A stretch of 64,000 nucleotides of DNA from Herbaspirillum sp. GW103. Its GTDB lineage: Bacteria > Pseudomonadota > Gammaproteobacteria > Burkholderiales > Burkholderiaceae_D. The notes beneath the pieces are model-generated. The model worked only from the letters and a program-made list of their open reading frames with translations. It was not told the DNA's origin and searched no databases. The DNA lies in the NCBI RefSeq assembly GCF_000261365.1, contig NZ_AJVC01000005.1, positions 186,001 to 250,000 of the forward strand. Reading direction: 5' to 3'. Shown here piece by piece: positions 58,475 through 64,000 of this stretch (positions within the stretch are counted from its first letter, which is position 1; the number at the start of each line of letters is the position of its first letter). A program made the translations under genes and the position numbers.

Positions 58475-59959
58475 TCAATTCAGCGTCAGCGGGACGAAGA
58501 TCTTCTCGTCACCACGTTCCACCAGCAGGGCCACGTTCTTGCCTGCCTCGCTGGCCAGCTTGCGCAGTTGCGCCACACTGGAGACCGGGCTGCCGTTGAG
58601 CGCCAGGATCACGTCACCGCTCTCGATGCCGGCGATGGCCGCAGGACCACTGGCATCTTCCACCAGCAAGCCCTTCTGTCCGCCCAACTGGGCCTGCTCA
58701 TCCTTGGTCAGCGGGCGTACCGACAGACCCAGGCGTCCCTGATCATCGGACTTGCCGGGCTTGGCCTCGTTCTTGGCCTGCTTCATTTCGCCCACGGTCA
58801 CGTTCAAGGTCATCACCTTGCCGCCGCGCATGACCTGCATCGGCTTGTTGCTGCCCGGTGCGGTATCGGCCACCAGAGTGGGGAGGTCCACCGAATGATT
58901 GATGGCATGACCATCGAAACTGAGAATCACGTCACCCGCCTGCAGACCCGCCTTGTCAGCCGGGCTGCCCTTTTCCACCGAACTGATGAGTGCACCCTCG
59001 GCCTTCTTCATGCCGAAGGATTCAGACAAGGCCTGGTTCAGATCCTGCACCGAGACCCCCAACCGTCCACGGGTCACCTTGCCGTGCGTGACCAGTTGCT
59101 GCTCGACCTTCATCGCCACATCGATGGGGATGGAGAAGGACAGCCCCTGGAAGCCGCCGGTCTGGCTGTAGATCTGCGAGTTGATACCGATCACCTGCCC
59201 GTTCAGATCAAACAGCGGCCCCCCGGAGTTGCCGGGATTGACGGCCACATCGGTCTGGATGAAAGGCACGTAGTTGTCGTCCGGCAGGCTGCGCGACTTG
59301 GCGCTGATGATGCCGGCCGTGGCGGTGTTGTCGAAACCGTAGGGTGAGCCGATTGCCAGGACCGGCTGACCGACCTTGACCCGGGAAGGATCGCCGATCT
59401 GCACCGTCGGCAGGTTCTTGGCATCGATGCGGATGACGGCGATGTCGCTCTGCTTGTCAATGCCCAGCACCTTGGCCTTGAACTCGCGGCGGTCGGTCAG
59501 CTTGACCACCACTTCCTGGGCACCATCGACCACGTGGGCATTGGTCAGGATCAGGCCATCGGGCGAGATGATGAAACCGGAACCGAGCCCGTGCATGATG
59601 CGCGGCTGCTGCGGCATCTGCAGCTGCGGGCCGAAGCGCTTGAAGAATTCGGAGAAGGGATCGTTGGGATCGAGGCCGTTGTCTTCATCATCGGACACCT
59701 TGCGGGCCTTGCCGGTGACACTGATGTTGACCACGGCCGGGCCATAGCGCTGGACGATGCCCGAGAAATCGGTCGGCGCCGCGACCACCGGTCCGGCCGG
59801 GGCAGCGGACGCGGTGCTGGAGGCCACCACCGGGGCGTTGAGCGCGGCCGCGTGCGCCGACGGCAGGTCGACGCCGCGAAAATAGACGTAGCTGCCGCCG
59901 ACCACTGCGGCAATCATGACGGCCAAAGTGTTACGAACAAAAACGATACGACGGCTCAT
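58475..59959 (-). CDS. DegP/DegQ-type periplasmic serine protease (Do)
   Basis: 494 residues, N-terminal hydrophobic signal/anchor (about 11-27), linker, trypsin-like domain with triad H142 (TNAHVVDG), D172 (SDIAV) and S245 (GNSGGPLF), followed by two PDZ domains (about 300-380 and 405-490). It degrades or refolds damaged periplasmic proteins. Start at 59959 with AAGGAG about 6 bp upstream, preferred over 60034. A PmrA/QseB-like box lies about 100 bp upstream, next to a two-component system. Confidence 0.95.
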   Translation of the reverse strand: MSRRIVFVRNTLAVMIAAVVGGSYVYFRGVDLPSAHAAALNAPVVASSTASAAPAGPVVAAPTDFSGIVQRYGPAVVNISVTGKARKVSDDEDNGLDPNDPFSEFFKRFGPQLQMPQQPRIMHGLGSGFIISPDGLILTNAHVVDGAQEVVVKLTDRREFKAKVLGIDKQSDIAVIRIDAKNLPTVQIGDPSRVKVGQPVLAIGSPYGFDNTATAGIISAKSRSLPDDNYVPFIQTDVAVNPGNSGGPLFDLNGQVIGINSQIYSQTGGFQGLSFSIPIDVAMKVEQQLVTHGKVTRGRLGVSVQDLNQALSESFGMKKAEGALISSVEKGSPADKAGLQAGDVILSFDGHAINHSVDLPTLVADTAPGSNKPMQVMRGGKVMTLNVTVGEMKQAKNEAKPGKSDDQGRLGLSVRPLTKDEQAQLGGQKGLLVEDASGPAAIAGIESGDVILALNGSPVSSVAQLRKLASEAGKNVALLVERGDEKIFVPLTLN

Positions 59960-60048
59960 CTTCTTCTCCTTGATCGAACGGGATATCGATGGCTGAACCC
60001 TGGCAGCGCCGCTTGCAGCGCCTGTTGGCCTCAACCGTTGGAGTGAAG

Positions 60049-60079
60049 ATTAAGCAGTGAAAATTAAGAGAAACTTAAG
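60049..60079 (-). promoter_or_regulatory. PmrA/QseB-like direct repeats upstream of the protease gene
   Basis: On the minus strand CTTAAG-TTTCT-CTTAAT (60079-60063) gives a direct repeat with 11-bp period, as in PmrA/QseB boxes. A third hexamer CTTAAT lies at 60054-60049. A further CTTAAT in plus orientation is at 60106. The OmpR-family regulator gene at 61463-62119 is the likely factor. Confidence 0.55.
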
Positions 60080-60131
60080 GCTGAAAAAAGCAGCATTCAT
60101 CTGCGCTTAATGCTCGCCGGCTGCCATCCCC

Positions 60132-61466
60132 TCAGGACTTCAGCAGCGTGAACACCACCCGGGCCTGCAGGCCATGCCCGGTATTGCGCAAGTCCACCGG
60201 CAAGCGGTGCAGATCGGCAATCTGGCGCACGATGGCCAGCCCCAGCCCGCTACCGAAAGCACCCCGCGCGCTGGTCTGCTCCTGGCTACGCCTTGCCCGA
60301 TAGAAGCGGTCGAACACGCGCGGCAGTTCGCTCTCTGCGATCCCCGGCCCGCTGTCCTGGATCACCACCGTGCACTGGTCGGCCGCGCCAAACTCGAAGC
60401 CGACATCGACCACACCTCCCGTCGGGGTGTAGCGCAAGGCATTGTCCACCAGATTGTTGAAGAGAATGCGCAGGGCGTCGGCGTTGCCCTGTACCCGCAG
60501 CGCACGACCATCATCACCCTGTTCCGACAGACCCAGATCGATGCCACCATGCTCGGCTACCGTGGACAGGTCCCCCACCACGCTGCCCAGCAGTGCGCGC
60601 AGGTCGACCTCGGCAAAACCCATGGCATCCGGCTCCTGGCGCGCCAGCGTGAGCAGCTGGTGCACCAGATGAGTGGCGCGCTCCAATCCGTTCTTCAGGT
60701 CGTCGAAGGCTGCGCGTCGCTCCTGTTCATCGGTGGCGCGCTCGGCCAGTTGGGCCTGCAGACGCAGGGCCGTCAGCGGCGTGCGCAATTCATGGGCGGC
60801 GTCGGCGACGAAGGCGCGCTGCGTTTCGGTGGCGTGCTTGAGGCGCGTGAGCAGATCATTCAAGGCATGCGTGAGCGGCTGTATCTCCTGGGGCATGCCC
60901 ACGTCCGACAAGGGTTGCAGCGAATTCATGTCGCGCGCCGCCACTTCGGCGGCGGCCTTGCGCACCGGCGCCAGCCCCCGGCTCACCGCCACCCACGACA
61001 GCACACCGATCAGCGGGAACAACAACAGCAAGGGCACCACCGTCTTGACCGCCATCTGCGCCGCGATCTCGTCGCGCGCACTCTGCGGCTGGGCCACCTG
61101 CACCACGGTACTGCCGATCTGGGCGCTGTAGACACGCCACATGCCATTGGGTCCGCGCACATTGGCAAAGCCCAGTTCGGCCTGGCGCGGCATGGCACCG
61201 CGCGCATGGGAGTGATAGATGACTGCGCCGCGACTGTCCCAGATCTGCATCATGATCTCGTCTTCCAGCTCGGGGAATTGCTGGCCGGGAGAGATGGGAG
61301 AAAATGCCTGGCGCGGCAGCGAGGCCGCGATCTGACGCATCTGATAATCGAAGATCTGATTGGCTTCGCCGCGCGCCTGGAAGTACAGCGCCACCCCGGC
61401 CATCACGATGATGGAAAACAGTCCCAAGCCCAGCCACAGCAACAGCTTGTTGCGGATCGATTTCAT
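60132..61466 (-). CDS. Two-component sensor histidine kinase (QseC/PmrB-like)
   Basis: 444 residues. TM1 about 8-30, periplasmic sensor about 31-142, TM2 about 143-162. It lacks a long HAMP but has a linker, then the dimerisation helix with phospho-accepting His225 in FVADAAHELRTP. The ATPase has an N-box NLVDNALRY, G1 DSGPGIAESELPRVFDRFYR and G2 GSGLGLAIVRQIADLH. Its start overlaps the regulator's end by four bases (ATGA). The signal is unknown; relatives sense metals, polymyxin or catechol-type cues. Confidence 0.93.
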   Translation of the reverse strand: MKSIRNKLLLWLGLGLFSIIVMAGVALYFQARGEANQIFDYQMRQIAASLPRQAFSPISPGQQFPELEDEIMMQIWDSRGAVIYHSHARGAMPRQAELGFANVRGPNGMWRVYSAQIGSTVVQVAQPQSARDEIAAQMAVKTVVPLLLLFPLIGVLSWVAVSRGLAPVRKAAAEVAARDMNSLQPLSDVGMPQEIQPLTHALNDLLTRLKHATETQRAFVADAAHELRTPLTALRLQAQLAERATDEQERRAAFDDLKNGLERATHLVHQLLTLARQEPDAMGFAEVDLRALLGSVVGDLSTVAEHGGIDLGLSEQGDDGRALRVQGNADALRILFNNLVDNALRYTPTGGVVDVGFEFGAADQCTVVIQDSGPGIAESELPRVFDRFYRARRSQEQTSARGAFGSGLGLAIVRQIADLHRLPVDLRNTGHGLQARVVFTLLKS

Positions 61467-62119
61467 GCCGGCACCAGGTAGCCCACGCCGCGCACGTTCT
61501 TGATGAAGTCGCTGCCGACCTTCTTGCGCAGCGCATGAATGTGGACTTCGACGGCATTGCTCTCGATGCTGTCATCCCAGCCGTAGAGTTTTTCTTCCAG
61601 CTGGGCGCGCGAGAGCACCACACCGGGCCGGTCCATGAAGGCATGCAGGAGGGTGAATTCGCGCGCCGACAGGTTGACCGGCTTGCCGCTCACGGTCACT
61701 TCATGGGTGGCCGGATTCAAGACCACCTCGCGCACCTGCACCAGGCTTTCGGCGCGTCCGGCCTGGCGGCGCGAGAGGGCGCGCATGCGGGCCGAGAGTT
61801 CTTCCAGGTCGAAGGGCTTGATGAGGTAATCGTCGGCACCGGCATCGAGTCCGGCCACGCGGTCGGCCACCGCATCGCGGGCCGTGGTGATGAGGACGGG
61901 AATGACGCTGCCCCGTTCGCGCAGGGTGCGCAGCACGGCCAGGCCATCCTTTTGCGGCAGGCCCAGATCCAGCAGCAACATGGCGTAGTCCTCGGCGCGC
62001 AGGGCGACGTCGGCCGACTTGCCATCCTGCACCCAGTCGATGGTGAAGCCATCCTGGCGCAAACCCTTGCGCACGGCCTCACCCACCATGGGATCGTCTT
62101 CCACCAGCAATACGCGCAT
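61463..62119 (-). CDS. OmpR-family response regulator (QseB/PmrA-like)
   Basis: 218 residues. Receiver domain (1-118) with acidic pocket E7-D8-D9, phospho-Asp51 in LLLDLGLP and Lys101 in YLIKPFD. A C-terminal winged helix (about 125-218) with NAVEVHIHALRKKVG and GVGYLVP follows. QseB/PmrA-type regulators bind CTTAAT-N5-CTTAAT; matching repeats precede the neighbouring protease gene. Paired with the histidine kinase by a 4-bp overlap. Confidence 0.94.
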   Translation of the reverse strand: MRVLLVEDDPMVGEAVRKGLRQDGFTIDWVQDGKSADVALRAEDYAMLLLDLGLPQKDGLAVLRTLRERGSVIPVLITTARDAVADRVAGLDAGADDYLIKPFDLEELSARMRALSRRQAGRAESLVQVREVVLNPATHEVTVSGKPVNLSAREFTLLHAFMDRPGVVLSRAQLEEKLYGWDDSIESNAVEVHIHALRKKVGSDFIKNVRGVGYLVPA

Positions 62120-62140
62120 GTCTACAACTCCTGATCGGAC

Positions 62141-62335
62141 TCAGAGAATCTTCGCCAGCAGGAACACCACCATGGAAATGAGGATGGTCGAGGCGAAGGG
62201 CAGCGAAAAGATGCGGCCGAACAAACGGAAACGCAAGTCCCCCGGCAAGCGCCCGATGCCCAGCTTTTCCAGCCAGGGCAGCAAGGTCGAGAACACGATG
62301 ACCGAAAGAAAGATGACGACGATCCAGCGAATCAT
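62141..62335 (-). CDS. DUF2905 family small membrane protein
   Basis: 64 residues from the Met at 62335; the frame is open 20 codons upstream without homology. Two TM helices flank the family segment LGIGRLPGDLRFRLFGR, so a hairpin in the inner membrane is expected. Function unknown. It lies 10 bp downstream of the methyltransferase gene and upstream of the response regulator on the same strand, probably one transcript with the former. Confidence 0.85.
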   Translation of the reverse strand: MIRWIVVIFLSVIVFSTLLPWLEKLGIGRLPGDLRFRLFGRIFSLPFASTILISMVVFLLAKIL

Positions 62336-62345
62336 GCGTGGCTCC

Positions 62346-63506
62346 TCACAGGCGATGAGTGCGGTCATGGCGCAACATGCGCGTGGGCCACTCAACGTTC
62401 TTGCCGACGGCCAGCACCTTGAAGAGCTCGCCCATCTCGGCCGGGGAAATCAGTTTCTGCATGCCGTTGGCCAGCGGCAGATAACGCAGGCTGTCCTCGG
62501 GCGAAGTACGCAGCAGCAGCTCACCGATGCCGGCATTGAGCAGGAAGGCACCCTGGCTGGTGTAGGCCAGCACTTCAGCCCCCTCTTCTACGGCGGCCAC
62601 CGCCATGGCCGTGAAATCCACGTGCGCGGTGATGTCCTGCAAGCCCGGCCAGTAGAAGGGATCGGTGTGGGCGTGATGGCGATAGTGGCACATCAGCGTG
62701 CCCTGGTCGCGATCATGCAGATAATATTCTGCGGCGGGGAATCCGTAATCCGGAAGGATCGCCAGCGCGCCGGGACCGCTGCTCAGCATGCGGCCCAGCG
62801 TACGCATGAAGCCGATGGCCACTGGCGACAGTTCGGTGAGATAGCCGGTCGGCAATGCGTCGGCATCAGGAATCTGCGCCACCGGCAGATCGCTCGCGGC
62901 GCGGTCCGAGAACTGCAGGCGGCCGGTGGCATCGACCGTGACGCCACGTTCCTGCCAGCCCTCCTCGGCCTTGACGACCAGCCGCACCGGCATGGCATCG
63001 AGCACTTCGTTGCCGATCACTACGCCCGAGAACGTTGTCGGCAGAGCATCGAGCCACTCGACCAGCGGTGCGAAGGCGGCCAGGGCTTCCTGCTGGCGGG
63101 CGCGCAACTGGGCCGAGATTTCCACGATGAAATATTTCTCCGGCAGGGCGCCGCGCGTCTGCAATTCGGTGAGGATGTCGCGCGCCAGCTTGCCGGTGCC
63201 GGCACCGAATTCCAGCAGCACATTGGCCACCTGCGGACTGGATGCGATCACTTCGGCAGCCAGATGGGCCAGGGTCGCGCCGTACAAGGGCGAGATTTCC
63301 GGGGCGGTTGTAAAATCCCCTTCCTTGCCCAGTTTGGAAGAACCCCCGCTGTAATAGCCGACCTGCGGCGCATACAGGGCCAGTTCCATGTAACGTTCGA
63401 AGGAGATCCAGCCGCCGGCTGCGGCGATCTCGTCCGCAATCAGGTGCTGGAGGGTCTGCGAGGCGGACTGTGCGTCAGCGCCGGGGTCGGGTAGTTGCAG
63501 TTGCAT
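62346..63506 (-). CDS. SAM-dependent methyltransferase, MidA/NDUFAF7 family
   Basis: 386 residues, DUF185/MidA type. The N-terminal helix segment ISFERYMELALYAPQVGYYSGG is diagnostic, followed by the SAM-binding site V-L-L-E-F-G-A-G-T-G-K-L-A-R (about 97-110) and GNEVLDAMPVRLV (about 163-175). In mitochondria NDUFAF7 methylates an arginine of complex I; bacterial targets are not known. Divergent from the SDR gene 36 bp away. Confidence 0.9.
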   Translation of the reverse strand: MQLQLPDPGADAQSASQTLQHLIADEIAAAGGWISFERYMELALYAPQVGYYSGGSSKLGKEGDFTTAPEISPLYGATLAHLAAEVIASSPQVANVLLEFGAGTGKLARDILTELQTRGALPEKYFIVEISAQLRARQQEALAAFAPLVEWLDALPTTFSGVVIGNEVLDAMPVRLVVKAEEGWQERGVTVDATGRLQFSDRAASDLPVAQIPDADALPTGYLTELSPVAIGFMRTLGRMLSSGPGALAILPDYGFPAAEYYLHDRDQGTLMCHYRHHAHTDPFYWPGLQDITAHVDFTAMAVAAVEEGAEVLAYTSQGAFLLNAGIGELLLRTSPEDSLRYLPLANGMQKLISPAEMGELFKVLAVGKNVEWPTRMLRHDRTHRL

Positions 63507-63542
63507 GGGCCGTATTGTATTGGACTATTGGAAACCGGGAAC

Positions 63543-64000
63543 ATGACTTCATCCTCTTCTGCAGGCGTTGCGCTGGTCACCGGCGCAGCACGCCGTATCG
63601 GCCGTCACATCGCCCTGGCCCTGGCGCACGCTGGCTGGGACGTGGCGGTCCACTACAACCGTTCGCGCGAGGAAGCCGACACGCTGGTGCGCGAGATCGA
63701 AGCCCTGGGCCGGCGCGCCCTGGCGGTGCAGAGCGAGCTGGGCGACGAAGCCCAGGTGCGCTCCCTGCTGCCCCAGGCCGCGCCGCTGGGACGCATCACC
63801 TGCGTGGTCAACAACGCCTCGCTGTTCGATTACGATGACGCCGCCAGCTTCGGCAACGACCGCCTGCTGCGCCACATGAGCGCCAACGTCGGCGCTCCCG
63901 TGCTGCTGGCACAGGCCTTGTTCGAGGCTACGCCGGAGGGGCAGCAGGCCGTGGTGATCAACCTGCTGGACCAGAAACTGTACAATCCCAATCCCGACTT
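63543..64000 (+). CDS. SDR family oxidoreductase, FolM/pteridine-reductase-like (3' end outside window)
   Basis: The open frame starts at the ATG at 63543 and runs off the window after 152 codons. N-terminal MTSSSSAGVALVTGAARRIG carries the T-G-A-A-R-R-I-G pteridine-reductase-type motif, followed by V-H-Y-N-R-S-R-E-E-A, N-N-A-S at about 93-96 and later VINLLDQKLYNPNPDF, typical of FolM-like dihydromonapterin/dihydrofolate reductases. Catalytic Tyr-Lys lies beyond the edge. Diverges from the MidA-type gene. Confidence 0.85.
   Translation, partial: MTSSSSAGVALVTGAARRIGRHIALALAHAGWDVAVHYNRSREEADTLVREIEALGRRALAVQSELGDEAQVRSLLPQAAPLGRITCVVNNASLFDYDDAASFGNDRLLRHMSANVGAPVLLAQALFEATPEGQQAVVINLLDQKLYNPNPD

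Overview
The window reads as chromosomal DNA of a Betaproteobacterium, most likely Oxalobacteraceae/Burkholderiales and Herbaspirillum-like. This rests on the GC-rich coding style, two tRNA genes, and gene neighbourhoods such as rpmH-rnpA-yidD-yidC-mnmE, argS-SPOR-dsbA-SDR, hemE and priA beside the atp operon, a solitary second fusA, and an rfbCD pair next to galE. The species assignment is inference; no database was consulted.

Layout: 0-2.4 kb holds the 3' end of fusA, tRNA-Asp with a decayed direct repeat of its 3' end and terminator, and a nitroreductase. 2.7-6.9 kb is the minus-strand rpmH-rnpA-yidD-yidC-mnmE cluster, but no dnaA follows rpmH. 8.2-13.7 kb is a plus-strand stress operon (PrkA kinase/AAA+, YeaH VWA-type protein, SpoVR, Lon N-terminal-domain protein). 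13.7-15.8 kb carries MarC and MFS membrane proteins. 15.9-23.4 kb is a less GC-rich accessory island of small minus-strand genes (DUF4279, Sel1, DUF1444, lipoprotein, WGR-like), with several broken genes and two copies of a strongly palindromic MITE-like element. 23.5-33.3 kb is housekeeping: metH diverging from a nucleosidase, fmt, SDR, dsbA, SPOR protein and argS.

33.5-37.5 kb is priA, then a 717-bp non-coding interval, then hemE. The interval contains five perfect and one near-perfect DnaA box and two IHF consensus sites arranged as two copies of a ~365-bp-period module. It is the best candidate for an undescribed or unusual element here: an oriC-like or DnaA-titrating locus. 37.7-40 kb holds a PheC-like dehydratase, PPK2 and a CoA-binding protein. 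40.2-47.3 kb is the complete atpIBEFHAGDC operon on the minus strand. 48.1-50.8 kb has galE and a dTDP-rhamnose cluster in which rfbB and rfbA are reduced to a 71-codon scar, leaving rfbC and rfbD intact. 51-58.3 kb has tRNA-Arg(CCG), a membrane-anchored cytochrome c, an OmpA lipoprotein, the yqjD/yqjE/yqjK-like trio, a class I amidotransferase, and a KefF/KefC-type K+/H+ antiporter pair. 58.4-64 kb has a DegP/DegQ-type protease whose upstream region carries PmrA/QseB-like direct repeats, the adjacent QseBC/PmrAB-like two-component system, a DUF2905 protein, a MidA-type methyltransferase and the start of a pteridine-reductase-like SDR.

Main themes: replication and translation housekeeping, energy generation (ATP synthase), envelope biogenesis and quality control (YidC, DsbA, DegP, OmpA, rhamnose sugars), and one actively decaying accessory island.
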